From assembly GCA_015069095.1 (NCBI GenBank), contig SVJH01000010.1, forward strand, positions 1 to 64,000: 64,000 nucleotides of DNA, in the 5' to 3' direction. The translations under genes and the position numbers were made by a program. This stretch comes from Oscillospiraceae bacterium. Lineage in GTDB: Bacteria > Bacillota > Clostridia > UMGS1810. The notes beneath the pieces were generated by a model. It ran no database searches. It worked only from the letters and a program-made list of their open reading frames with translations, and had not been told where the DNA came from. Of this stretch, positions 9,332 through 18,454 are shown piece after piece. Position 1 is the first letter of the stretch. Each line of letters starts with the position of its first letter.

Positions 9332-11410
9332 ATGAAAAAAATAATTTCAATGTGTTTAGTACTTACACTTGTACTTTCAATGATGTGTGTACCAGCATCA
9401 TTTGCAGCGGTTGGTAAACCTGAATGGGCAAACATGACATTTGATGACTGGACGGCTATTAACACAAACCGTGTAGAATACGGCGGACAAAACGATTCAG
9501 CGTATCCACTTGCACTTTCAGAAGATGGAAGAAACGGCTCGCAGTGTATAACTGCAAAATTTTATGTGCATAACACCAAGGTAAGATTCAAAAATGTATT
9601 TTCAAATCTTCAACTTGGAGAAAGATATTTAATTACACTTTGGGTTAAGTCGATAGATAATACAGATAAGGCTTTAAATCTTGGAATACATACTTCAAGT
9701 GGTGGTAATGACGCAAAAATAACTTTAACAACGGCAAATCTTACAGATGATTGGGTAAAAATTTCAGGACTGTTTGTAGTAACAGAAGATACACTTGATG
9801 CTAATAAAATTGGTTTGATTACTAGTGGCAGTTCGGGTGCTGCGGGAGCAGTTTTAATTGATGATGTCAGCATTACAATGCTTGAAGGCGAAGAAAAAGA
9901 AGACATAAATACAGCAAGAAAAACATATTTTTCTTTTGATAAATGGAACAATGATAAATTAAATACAACAATGTCACTTGGAGGTAACGCTGCATATGGC
10001 GATGTTGTACTTGCATATGAGCAGTGCCGCGGCGAAGTAGGAAGTGCTCTTCATTTTAAAAACAGGGAAGAATTAACTGACAGACTTAAACTTGTAGATG
10101 TTGCAAAAAGTCCTGCACCGGGTAACACGTATAGATATACAGCATATGCAAAAATCGGCGATGATGCAAGCATTAGTGAAGCATCAATAAACTTTGGTGC
10201 GTGCGACCGTTATGTTAAGTATTCTGAAAGATTTAAAATCAATAAAACAGACTACACAAAAATGGAATTTACATACACAATAAAAGATGACGATGTTACA
10301 GGTGTTAGTTTTGACCAGAGCGCAGGCTTAGGACTAATTAGTGAAATTCTGATTGACGATGTAACAGTTGAATGTATTTACAGAGCACCAACACCTGATT
10401 ATGATATTGAAGAAACAGAAAAAGGTTACAAAATAAAAGCACATATTGAAGATTATTATGATGAAAATGGCGCAACAAAAACATATCAGCCAATCGTTGC
10501 AAAATACGGAGAAAATGGTCTTATAACTGCAAAAGTCGGAAGTAAGGTTACACTTGCAAACGATTTGACATATCCTTTAAATCAGGATGTAATACTTGAA
10601 ACAGATAAACTTGAAGAAGGCGAATATATTAAAGTATTTGCACTTACTGATGTTCTTGATATGTATCCAATGTCAAAAGCAGGGACACACAATCCGTTTG
10701 ACGCAGATTACAAACAAAAAACACTTTACCTTCTTGGCGATTCTATCGTAACAGACTATTCAAGTAAAATTGCAGAAAACCCTACATATGCTACACGCGG
10801 TTGGGGTATGTTTATACAGGAATATTTTGACGAAAAAGATGTAAAAGTTATAAACAAAGCAAGAGGCGGAGAAAGTACAAAATCTTTCCTATACGGCAAC
10901 GTAATGGATGGCTGGAAAGAAATTGAAAACGGTCTTGAAAAAGGCGACTATTTCATGATGAGTTTTGGTATTAACGACTCTAGTTCGTCTGCTGCTTACA
11001 GAAGATGTACAATAGGCGAATATAAAACAAATATCCAAAAATACATCGACAAAGTAACCCAAAAAGGTGCTTATGTAATTCTTCTTAGCTGTACACCAAC
11101 AATTAAAAGTACACAAGAACAATTTGAAGCGGCCGGTAACCACAGAAGAGACTGGGCAGAAGCAATGGAAGAAGTTGCAAAAGCCAATAGTGATAATCCT
11201 TTAGTGTACTATTTTGATTTAAACCAGACGATGTATGATGATCTTCTTGCAAAAATAGAAACAATGGGATTTGAAACATTTAAAACAACATACTTTGCAC
11301 CAGATGATTCTACTCACCAGAATGAAACAGGTTCAAGATGGGTACTTTCAATAATTATGGATTTAATCAGTAAATCTGATTGTCCGCTAAACAATTATGT
11401 AAAAAAATAA
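9332..11410 (+). CDS. Secreted SGNH (CE12-like) esterase with two binding modules
   Basis: A 692-residue secreted protein. The signal peptide (MKK, leucine/valine core, ASFA) ends near residue 25. Two CBM4/9-like beta-sandwich modules follow at about 30-185 (MTFDDW start, VLIDDVSI end) and 190-345 (FSFDKW start, ILIDDVTVE end). After a short beta domain comes a C-terminal SGNH domain with LLGDSIVTDYS (Ser about 470), GGESTKSF, GINDSS (about 546) and DSTHQ (about 659). The family deacetylates pectin or hemicellulose; which polymer is unknown. There is no anchor motif. It is paralogous to 8042-9244 and 11496-13580. Confidence 0.87.
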   Translation: MKKIISMCLVLTLVLSMMCVPASFAAVGKPEWANMTFDDWTAINTNRVEYGGQNDSAYPLALSEDGRNGSQCITAKFYVHNTKVRFKNVFSNLQLGERYLITLWVKSIDNTDKALNLGIHTSSGGNDAKITLTTANLTDDWVKISGLFVVTEDTLDANKIGLITSGSSGAAGAVLIDDVSITMLEGEEKEDINTARKTYFSFDKWNNDKLNTTMSLGGNAAYGDVVLAYEQCRGEVGSALHFKNREELTDRLKLVDVAKSPAPGNTYRYTAYAKIGDDASISEASINFGACDRYVKYSERFKINKTDYTKMEFTYTIKDDDVTGVSFDQSAGLGLISEILIDDVTVECIYRAPTPDYDIEETEKGYKIKAHIEDYYDENGATKTYQPIVAKYGENGLITAKVGSKVTLANDLTYPLNQDVILETDKLEEGEYIKVFALTDVLDMYPMSKAGTHNPFDADYKQKTLYLLGDSIVTDYSSKIAENPTYATRGWGMFIQEYFDEKDVKVINKARGGESTKSFLYGNVMDGWKEIENGLEKGDYFMMSFGINDSSSSAAYRRCTIGEYKTNIQKYIDKVTQKGAYVILLSCTPTIKSTQEQFEAAGNHRRDWAEAMEEVAKANSDNPLVYYFDLNQTMYDDLLAKIETMGFETFKTTYFAPDDSTHQNETGSRWVLSIIMDLISKSDCPLNNYVKK

Positions 11411-11412
11411 TA

Positions 11413-11441
11413 TTTACTAATTTAAAATGTTGTGATAAAAT
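11413..11441 (+). promoter_or_regulatory. Promoter directly upstream of a terminator hairpin
   Basis: TTTACT (11413-11418), 17-base spacer, TAAAAT (11436-11441) with an extended TGA before it. Initiation would fall near 11448, inside the hairpin at 11442-11470, and would serve the esterase gene at 11496. Confidence 0.5.
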
Positions 11442-11470
11442 AAAAGCACAGGAAAATTCCTGTGCTTTTT
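11442..11470 (+). terminator. Rho-independent terminator
   Basis: Stem AGCACAGGAA / TTCCTGTGCT with a 2-base AA loop, then a T run, 35 bases after the stop of the 9332 gene. Confidence 0.85.
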
Positions 11471-11495
11471 AAATTTAAAATGGGAGAAATCAAAA

Positions 11496-13580
11496 ATGAA
11501 AAAATTTGTTAGTTTGTTGTTAACTTTAATGCTTGTTCTTAGCACATTGGTAATTCTACCTGTATTTTCGCAAAGTGGGGAGTTTAAACTTACCTTTGAT
11601 GATTGGGAAAGTATAGATAATGCCCAGGCAAAAGCCGTTATTGACCTTGGTGGTCAGCCTACAGGAACTATTGAAATTACAACCGAAGGCAGAAATGGAA
11701 AGGCAATTATTTTTAATCAGCCAGACGATAATTCAAAATTAAGATTTAAAAATGCTTTTTCTAATCTTACATCAGGCGAAACTTATACAGTTACACTATA
11801 TGCAAAAAGTGCAAGTGACGCAAAAGGCGAAATATCACTTGGATTGTACAAAGATTCAAATGCAAATCCAGTTGCAACAATTGCAAAAGAAAAAATTGAT
11901 AACACAAAGTGGACAAAAATTTCAGCAAACTTCGTTGTGAGTGAAAATCAGACTGATGTAACTAAAATAGGTATTATTCAGTCGGGAATGCAGGAAGGTG
12001 ATTCTTTGATAGGCAAAATTATGATTGATGATGTAAGTGTCCAAAAACTTGGCTCATCAGGAAAAGAAGATACCGATACTTTAAGAGTTAAAGGAATAAC
12101 TTTTGATAAATGGGATAGCTCTGTTTTACAATCACATCTTTCAACAGGCGGAACTCAGCCATATGAAAACATAATGCTTACAAATATTGAAGCACGTGGC
12201 GATGAAGGTATGTGTTTGAAAGTTGGCGGAAGAAAAAATACATATGACAGAGCAAAACTTGTACGTGTTGCAAAAAGTGCTGCTGCCGGAAATGAATATA
12301 ACTACAGCGCATATGTAAAAATACCAAATGAAGCAAATATAGATACTGCAACAATAATAATGGGTGTTTCAGACCTTAACAAAACAGATTCAGTATATAT
12401 GGTAGAAAAAGAAATAAACAAAAAAGAATGGACAAAGATAGAATTTACATATACTTTAAAAAATGACAGCGAAGATTCAATAGCATTTGAGCAAAAAAGT
12501 GAAGATAAAACTGTACTTACAGAATATCTTGTTGACGATGTTACGGTAGAATGCACAAAAAGAGTACCGACTGTTTCATACGATGTAGATAAAACTGATA
12601 GTGGCTATGTTATAAATGCATCTTTGGATGATTATTATGAAGAAGGAAAAACAAAATATATTCAGACAATTGCAGTAAAATATAACGGAACAGAACTTGT
12701 TGCTGCAAAAATGGGCGAGAAAAAAGTATTCTCAAGTAAAACAACATATCCTTTAAATGATACAATTAACCTTGAAACACAACCGCTTAAAGAAGGAGAA
12801 TACATTAAGGTATACTCAATGTCGGATGCAGATGAAAATCTCCCTATTTTATCATCTTACAAATACAATCCGTTCGACCCTGCATTTAACCAGAAAACAC
12901 TTCATTTAATAGGCGATTCAATAGTTGCTGACTATTCTGAACAAATTGCTAAAAAGCCTGAAAGTGTAACACGCGGTTGGGGTATGTATATTCAGGAATA
13001 TTTTAACGAGAACGATGTAAAAGTAAACAATCAGGCAAAATCTGGCGAAAGTACAAAATCCTTTCTTTATACAAATGTTGTACAAAGGTGGCTTAATGTT
13101 AAAAACAGTTTAGAAGAAGGCGATTACGTAATAATTTGTCTTGGTATAAATGACTTTGGCTCAAAAAGTCCTACAAGAAAAGTAACAGTGCAGGAATACA
13201 AGCAAAATCTTCAGAGATTTATTGATGAAATAAGCGCCAAAGGCGGAAAAACAATACTTTTAACACTTACAACAACACTTAACTCTACAAAAGAAGAATA
13301 CGCTAAAAACGGCAATTTCAGACGTAGCATGGCAGATGCAATGATTGAAGTTGCAAATAACAATAAAGATAATGAAAATGTTTACTGCTATGACCTTAAT
13401 CAGTATATGCTTGACAAAATGCTTAAACTTATTGATGAAAAAGGTTATGATGAGTTTAAAAGTGAGTATTTTGCAGATAATACCCACCAGACAGAAAAAG
13501 GTTCAAGATGGGTTCTTTCGCTTATAATTGACTTAATAAAAAATTCTGATTGTGATTTGAAAGATTACTTAATAAAATAA
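11496..13580 (+). CDS. Secreted SGNH (CE12-like) esterase, second copy
   Basis: A 694-residue paralogue of the preceding gene with the same layout: signal peptide (cleavage near LPVFS), two CBM4/9-like modules (LTFDDW ... IMIDDVSV and ITFDKW ... YLVDDVTVE), a beta linker and an SGNH domain. Catalytic blocks are LIGDSIVADYS (about 468), GESTKSF, GINDFGS (about 549) and DNTHQ (about 661). Sequence divergence between the copies suggests an old duplication. The GGAGA before the ATG fixes the start. Probably a cell-surface or extracellular deacetylase of plant polysaccharide; the polymer is inferred only from neighbouring GH10 genes. Confidence 0.87.
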   Translation: MKKFVSLLLTLMLVLSTLVILPVFSQSGEFKLTFDDWESIDNAQAKAVIDLGGQPTGTIEITTEGRNGKAIIFNQPDDNSKLRFKNAFSNLTSGETYTVTLYAKSASDAKGEISLGLYKDSNANPVATIAKEKIDNTKWTKISANFVVSENQTDVTKIGIIQSGMQEGDSLIGKIMIDDVSVQKLGSSGKEDTDTLRVKGITFDKWDSSVLQSHLSTGGTQPYENIMLTNIEARGDEGMCLKVGGRKNTYDRAKLVRVAKSAAAGNEYNYSAYVKIPNEANIDTATIIMGVSDLNKTDSVYMVEKEINKKEWTKIEFTYTLKNDSEDSIAFEQKSEDKTVLTEYLVDDVTVECTKRVPTVSYDVDKTDSGYVINASLDDYYEEGKTKYIQTIAVKYNGTELVAAKMGEKKVFSSKTTYPLNDTINLETQPLKEGEYIKVYSMSDADENLPILSSYKYNPFDPAFNQKTLHLIGDSIVADYSEQIAKKPESVTRGWGMYIQEYFNENDVKVNNQAKSGESTKSFLYTNVVQRWLNVKNSLEEGDYVIICLGINDFGSKSPTRKVTVQEYKQNLQRFIDEISAKGGKTILLTLTTTLNSTKEEYAKNGNFRRSMADAMIEVANNNKDNENVYCYDLNQYMLDKMLKLIDEKGYDEFKSEYFADNTHQTEKGSRWVLSLIIDLIKNSDCDLKDYLIK

Positions 13581-13581
13581 C

Positions 13582-13616
13582 AAAAAAGCAGGCATCTTAT
13601 GATGCCTGCTTTTTTT
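13582..13616 (+). terminator. Rho-independent terminator
   Basis: Stem AAAGCAGGCATC / GATGCCTGCTTT, loop TTAT, then a T run. Confidence 0.92.
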
Positions 13617-13645
13617 GTGAAAAATAAACAAAAACTTTCCTTTCT

Positions 13646-13692
13646 TTTTGACGTATTTTTCAATTTACTACCTTTTTGATTTGTGATATAAT
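13646..13692 (+). promoter_or_regulatory. Promoter with 25-base upstream block shared with 15289-15313
   Basis: TTTACT (13664-13669), 17-base spacer, extended -10 TGATATAAT (13684-13692). The block 13646-13670 reads TTTTGAC, 8 bases, CAATTTACTA. The same two words with the same spacing precede the 15432 gene. Confidence 0.65.
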
Positions 13693-13730
13693 TATTATGT
13701 CATTATATTACAATAAAGGAGAGGTTAAAT

Positions 13731-15212
13731 ATGAAAAAACTTATTTCAATAATGATGACAGTTATTATGGTAGTATCATGTTTTGCATGCACAGGCGTAT
13801 TTGCAGATGATGCTATTAAAGTAATAATTGACGGTAAAGAATTAACAATGGATCAGCCACCGGTACTTAAAGATGGCAGAACACTTGTACCACTTCGTGC
13901 AATTTTTGAAGCACTTGGCGCAACTGTAGGTTGGGATGATGCTACTAAAACTGCTACTGGTACAAAAGATGGTAAAGAAATCAAAATTGCAATTGATAAC
14001 ACTGTAGCAAAAGTAGACGGAAAAGAAGTAAAACTTGATGTTCCTGCACAGATTATAAACTCAAGAACACTTGTTCCTGTAAGATTTATTTCTGAATCAC
14101 TTGGTGCATCAGTTGCTTGGAACGGCGAAACAAAAACTGTTACAATTACAAGTGCAAAAGTTGAAGAAAAAGTGCTATACGCAGAAAACTTTGACAACAA
14201 AGCATCATTTACATATAACACAGATTTTATAATCGGTGGTGTTTACAAAGCAGAAAACGTATCACTTTCAACAGAAGTTGACCATACAACAGGCAGTGGT
14301 AAATCATTAAAAATGGGTGGCAGAACAAGTGCTAACGACCGAGTAAAATTCAAAAATGCATTCAGCGGTGCTGTAAATGGAACAACATATGTAGTTTCTG
14401 CTTATGTTTATACTCCTGTTGATGCTGTTAAAGTAGGAATCAGCGTATTTGGAGATAAAGGAACTGCTACTGCATATAACTCACCTGCAAGAAAAACATA
14501 TGATATTAAAGCAAATACATGGACTTTAATTGAAGTTGAATATACATATGATAATGCAGAAATCACACAGATTGGTATTGACCAGTCAGATACAAAAGCA
14601 ACTGTAATCGAAACAATTTACGTTGACGATGTAAGAGTTGCAACAAAAGGCGCTTCTGCTTCTTTAACACCAGAAAAACCTAACGAACCATCTAAGCCAA
14701 CAGTAGAACCAACTCCTGTTATAACAGGTAATGGACTTTTAGATTTAACATTTGACGCTTTAACTTCATTTGTTGAAAAAACAAACTTTATCACAGGTGC
14801 ATCTTACCAGGGTAAAGGCGTATCACTTTCAACAGAAGTTGACCATACAACAGGAAAAGGTAAAGCACTTAAAATTGCAGATAGATCTAAATTTGACCAC
14901 AGGGTTAAATTCACAAATGCATTTGACGGCGCTAAAACAGGAGATAAATTTGAAATTACAATGTGGGTATATTCAGAAACAGATGCTCCAAAAGTTCGTG
15001 TTGGTGTATATGGCGATGTAGGAACAAGTACAGCATTTAAAGCACCAAAAAATACTACTGTTGATGTTAAAGCAAAAACATGGACAGAAATAAAACTTGA
15101 ATACACATACGACAATGCTGAAATTACTCAACTTGGTATAGACCAGTCTGACGGAAAACTTGAAGTTGCTCCTGTACTTTACGTTGATGACGTGAAAATT
15201 GTAAAAAAATAA
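13731..15212 (+). CDS. Secreted non-catalytic protein: stalk domain plus two binding modules
   Basis: A 493-residue protein with a signal peptide (about 1-26, GVFA) and a Cu_amine_oxidN1-type stalk domain (about 27-145). The stalk carries the twin signatures GRTLVPLRAIFEALGA and SRTLVPVRFISESLGA. A CBM4/9/22-like module (about 150-305), a Pro/Thr/Glu linker and a second copy (about 330-493) follow. No catalytic domain is present. Both modules match the one in the next gene (TGxxY, DHTTGxGK, DHRVKF, YVDDVxV). Likely role, inferred: hold substrate or scaffold the surface near the GH10 enzymes. The stalk domain is common in secreted Clostridia proteins; its function is poorly defined, and no copper-oxidase activity is implied. 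Confidence 0.82.
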   Translation: MKKLISIMMTVIMVVSCFACTGVFADDAIKVIIDGKELTMDQPPVLKDGRTLVPLRAIFEALGATVGWDDATKTATGTKDGKEIKIAIDNTVAKVDGKEVKLDVPAQIINSRTLVPVRFISESLGASVAWNGETKTVTITSAKVEEKVLYAENFDNKASFTYNTDFIIGGVYKAENVSLSTEVDHTTGSGKSLKMGGRTSANDRVKFKNAFSGAVNGTTYVVSAYVYTPVDAVKVGISVFGDKGTATAYNSPARKTYDIKANTWTLIEVEYTYDNAEITQIGIDQSDTKATVIETIYVDDVRVATKGASASLTPEKPNEPSKPTVEPTPVITGNGLLDLTFDALTSFVEKTNFITGASYQGKGVSLSTEVDHTTGKGKALKIADRSKFDHRVKFTNAFDGAKTGDKFEITMWVYSETDAPKVRVGVYGDVGTSTAFKAPKNTTVDVKAKTWTEIKLEYTYDNAEITQLGIDQSDGKLEVAPVLYVDDVKIVKK

Positions 15213-15226
15213 TTAAACAAACTCAA

Positions 15227-15260
15227 AAATTCCCCGACGTTTTTGTCGGGGAATTTTTTT
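15227..15260 (+). terminator. Rho-independent terminator
   Basis: Stem AAATTCCCCGAC / GTCGGGGAATTT, loop GTTTTT, then a T run. Confidence 0.92.
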
Positions 15261-15288
15261 GTGCATTTTAAACAAAAAAAAACACTAA

Positions 15289-15336
15289 TTTTGACATTTT
15301 AATCAATTTACTAAATGCTGTGTCTTATGGTATAAT
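15289..15336 (+). promoter_or_regulatory. Promoter with shared upstream block
   Basis: TTTACT (15307-15312), 18-base spacer, extended -10 TGGTATAAT (15328-15336). The 25-base block TTTTGAC-N8-CAATTTACTA (15289-15313) repeats that at 13646-13670. Confidence 0.62.
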
Positions 15337-15431
15337 GATATAGCAGTGTTGCCTGTTTTTTGGTAAAGAATATATCCAGAAAAAAGGTATCATAAAAAAC
15401 AATCAATATTTTAAAAAAGGAGAAAGTATTT

Positions 15432-18302
15432 ATGAAAAAACTAGTATCACTGATTTTAGTTTTTGCAATGCTTGTTACATGTTTTTCATGTGTAGCGTTT
15501 GCAGAAGATGAAATCAAAATTATGCTTAACGGCAAAGCACTTACAATGGATCAGCCTCCTGTTATTGTAAATGACAGAACACTTGTTCCACTTCGTGCAA
15601 TATTTGAAGGTCTTGGTGCAACTGTAACATGGGACGATAGCACCAAAACTGCTACAGGTATTAAGGATGGTAAAGAAATTAAAATTACAATTGATAATAC
15701 TGTTGCAAAAGTAGATGGAAAAGACGTTACACTTGACGTTCCTGCACAGATTATCAGCAGTCGTACAATGGTTCCTGTAAGATTTATTTCTGAATCTTTA
15801 GGATGCAAGGTTGACTGGGATGGCACTACAAAAACAGTTATTATTGAAAGTGCACAAGGTGCAATTTTTGAATTAACATTTGATGGTCTTAGCGAATTTG
15901 CAAATAACAAAGATTTCATCACAGGTGCAACTTACGACGCTAAAGGCGTTTCTTTAACTGATGAATATGACCATACAACAGGCGAAGGTATATCTTTAAA
16001 ACTTGCAAATAGAACGAAATCAGACCACAGAATTAAATTCTTAAATGCATTTAAAGATGCTGTTGTTGGCGAAACATACGTTGTTTCGGCTTTCGTATAT
16101 GCTCCTGAAGGTGCAGAAAAAGTTGGTATCGGTACATATTCAGATACAGGTACAGCCAATGCATTCAGTCCTGCTGCAAACAAAGAATACGATATAGCAG
16201 CAAACAAATGGACTTTAATTGAAGTTGAATATACACATAAAGATGCAGCTATTACACAGGTTGGTATCGACCAGAGACCTGCAAGTGTAAAATGCGCTCC
16301 AACTCTTTATGTTGACGATGTTAAAGTTGTTAAAAAAGCAGTTTCTGCTCCGGTAGAACCAGAATCAACTACACTTATTCCTGTAACATTAAGAGAAGGT
16401 AAAAGACCAACTCCATCTTCTAACGGGCTTGGCAAAACTTACGATGACCTTATTTTCTACGACAGAGCATTTGAAACTGATGGCGAAAAGAAAGATTCTG
16501 AAACAATGTTTAATGCACTTCCAAAGAACCCAAAAGTTATGGCAGATCATAGCGATATGGTTGCCTCTAAACTTCAGGGAAGTGAAGCATCACTTGCTTC
16601 GGTTGAAAAAGTCAGTGTAGAAGGTATGCCTTTTACAGAAGCATTAAAAGCAAAAGTAACAGGTGTTCCTAAATATGCATATAATACTCAAATGGTACTT
16701 GAATCTTTAGAAGACGGTACATTTGAAGATGGCGACAACATGCTTATTGTTTTCTATTTAAGAACACTTTCTGCAGAAAATGAAATGCAGATGGGTCAGG
16801 TTCAGCTTATTGTTGAACAGGAAGTTGCTCCTAATAACAAAGTTTTAAAAGAAGATGTTAAAACATTTGCTGGTGCAGGTTGGAAAAAAGTTTATCTTCC
16901 ATTCGTTGCACAAAAAGGATACACACGTCTTTGCATCCGTCTTGGATACTACGTACAGGAAATTGAATTTGGCGGATACCAGATTTTAAACTATGGTAAA
17001 AATGTGAAATTTGATGATCTTCCAACTGATACAGTAATGGAAATCTACGACAAAAAAGATCTTTTCGAAAAAGACATTGATTGGAGAAAAGAAGCCTGGG
17101 AAAGAATTGAAGAAATCAGACGCGGTGACATCAAAGTTGTTGTAAAAGATGAAAACGGTAATGTAATCGAAAATGCAGACGTTAAAATTGACATGTACGA
17201 CCATGAATTTAAATGGGGTACAGCATTTAACGGAAATGCATTTAGTGAAACTGAAAAAGGCGATAAATACCGTGAAGCAGTTTCAACACTATTTAACACA
17301 GTAGTTAGTGAATCTTCACATAAACCTGCAGAGTATTTAATGAATCCCGAACCTGCTAAAAAACAGGTTGAAATTGCAAAACAACTTGGTATGAAACATT
17401 TTAGAGGACATACTCTTGTTTGGGACAGACCTCTTGACAGAACATACGATGTAGCAAATGATGAATGGATTAAAAATACTACTGTAACAGAAGAACTTGC
17501 AAAACTTACAATTGCAAATGATGAAGCAGGTATTGATAAATACATTGAAAACACAATAAAAACACTTGCCGAAGATTTTAAAGGTCAGCTTTGTGATTGG
17601 GATGTTGTTAACGAACTTCTTGTTAACAACGAAATCAGAACACGTTTTGGTAATCAGGTTCTTAACAAATGGTATGACTGGGCTCGTAAATATGATCCGA
17701 ATGCAACACTTTACATTAACGAAACAGGTATCGTAGGTCAACCAAACAATCAAAAAGTAGAAAATTTCAAAGTTGTACTTGATTATATGACTCAGAACGG
17801 TGTTGATTTTGACGGTATTGGTATTCAGAGTCACTTTGGTACATTTGTATCTCCAAAAGCATTCTATGATGAACTTATGGAAATTGCTGCATATGGTAAA
17901 GAAATGAAAATCACAGAATATGACTGCTCATTTGATATGAACGCACAAGATCCTGAAGCAGAAGCAAGTTTTACTCGTGATATTATGATTTTAGCATATT
18001 CAATGCAGCAGATGGATGGTTTCTTAATGTGGGGATTCTGGGATGGATCACACTGGTTAAAAAATGCTCCTGTATTTGATGATGACTGGTCGCTTAAACT
18101 TTCAGGTGAGCAGTACATCGACCTTGTTTACAACAAATGGTGGACACAGGAAGATGGTAAAACAAATACAGATGGTACTTATGCTACAAAAGGTTACTAC
18201 GGTGATTATTTAATTACAGCATCAAAAGATGGTAAAACTGCAACAGCAGATGTTAAATGCTACAAAGGAAACGATAACACAATCGAAATCGTACTTAAAT
18301 AA
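15432..18302 (+). CDS. Secreted GH10 glycosidase (xylanase-type), copy 1
   Basis: A 956-residue protein with a signal peptide (about 1-24), stalk domain (about 25-140) and CBM4/9/22-like module (about 145-300). A second jelly-roll-like region follows (about 312-535, VTLREGKRPTPSSNGLG to YQILNYGKNV), then a beta lead-in (RRGDIKVVVKDENGN) and a GH10 barrel (about 575-900). The acid/base is Glu728 in WDVVNELL and the nucleophile Glu829 in ITEYD. The usual RGHTLVWH reads RGHTLVWD (Asp665), changing a residue that lines the sugar-binding cleft in GH10 xylanases. The last 60 residues (KWWTQEDGK to the end) are almost the same in all three copies. Expected to cut beta-1,4-xylan-type chains outside the cell; true specificity is unproven. 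Confidence 0.87.
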   Translation: MKKLVSLILVFAMLVTCFSCVAFAEDEIKIMLNGKALTMDQPPVIVNDRTLVPLRAIFEGLGATVTWDDSTKTATGIKDGKEIKITIDNTVAKVDGKDVTLDVPAQIISSRTMVPVRFISESLGCKVDWDGTTKTVIIESAQGAIFELTFDGLSEFANNKDFITGATYDAKGVSLTDEYDHTTGEGISLKLANRTKSDHRIKFLNAFKDAVVGETYVVSAFVYAPEGAEKVGIGTYSDTGTANAFSPAANKEYDIAANKWTLIEVEYTHKDAAITQVGIDQRPASVKCAPTLYVDDVKVVKKAVSAPVEPESTTLIPVTLREGKRPTPSSNGLGKTYDDLIFYDRAFETDGEKKDSETMFNALPKNPKVMADHSDMVASKLQGSEASLASVEKVSVEGMPFTEALKAKVTGVPKYAYNTQMVLESLEDGTFEDGDNMLIVFYLRTLSAENEMQMGQVQLIVEQEVAPNNKVLKEDVKTFAGAGWKKVYLPFVAQKGYTRLCIRLGYYVQEIEFGGYQILNYGKNVKFDDLPTDTVMEIYDKKDLFEKDIDWRKEAWERIEEIRRGDIKVVVKDENGNVIENADVKIDMYDHEFKWGTAFNGNAFSETEKGDKYREAVSTLFNTVVSESSHKPAEYLMNPEPAKKQVEIAKQLGMKHFRGHTLVWDRPLDRTYDVANDEWIKNTTVTEELAKLTIANDEAGIDKYIENTIKTLAEDFKGQLCDWDVVNELLVNNEIRTRFGNQVLNKWYDWARKYDPNATLYINETGIVGQPNNQKVENFKVVLDYMTQNGVDFDGIGIQSHFGTFVSPKAFYDELMEIAAYGKEMKITEYDCSFDMNAQDPEAEASFTRDIMILAYSMQQMDGFLMWGFWDGSHWLKNAPVFDDDWSLKLSGEQYIDLVYNKWWTQEDGKTNTDGTYATKGYYGDYLITASKDGKTATADVKCYKGNDNTIEIVLK

Positions 18303-18314
18303 ATAAAATCAATT

Positions 18315-18347
18315 AAAATTCCGCTGCTTTCGTAGCGGAATTTTTTT
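18315..18347 (+). terminator. Rho-independent terminator
   Basis: Stem AAATTCCGCT / AGCGGAATTT, short loop, then a run of seven T, following the first GH10 gene. Confidence 0.9.
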
Positions 18348-18399
18348 AAATACTCTATGATTTGTAGATTTTTTTAAAAAATACGAACAAGCCAAGGGG

Positions 18400-18428
18400 T
18401 TTACAACATTTGTGCTGCATGGTATAAT
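18400..18428 (+). promoter_or_regulatory. Promoter for GH10 copy 2
   Basis: TTTACA (18400-18405), 17-base spacer, TATAAT (18423-18428) with an ATGG immediately before it (extended TGn form). Confidence 0.75.
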
Positions 18429-18454
18429 AAATTATGTGAATGGAGGAGATATAA

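Noticed and set aside
13731-15212. Copper amine oxidase activity for stalk-domain proteins
   Set aside because: Only the N-terminal Cu_amine_oxidN1-type domain is present; the catalytic oxidase domain is missing.
17045-17834. Long antisense frames within the GH10 genes
   Set aside because: Cys/Phe/Ile-rich shadows arising from the AT-rich third-position bias.
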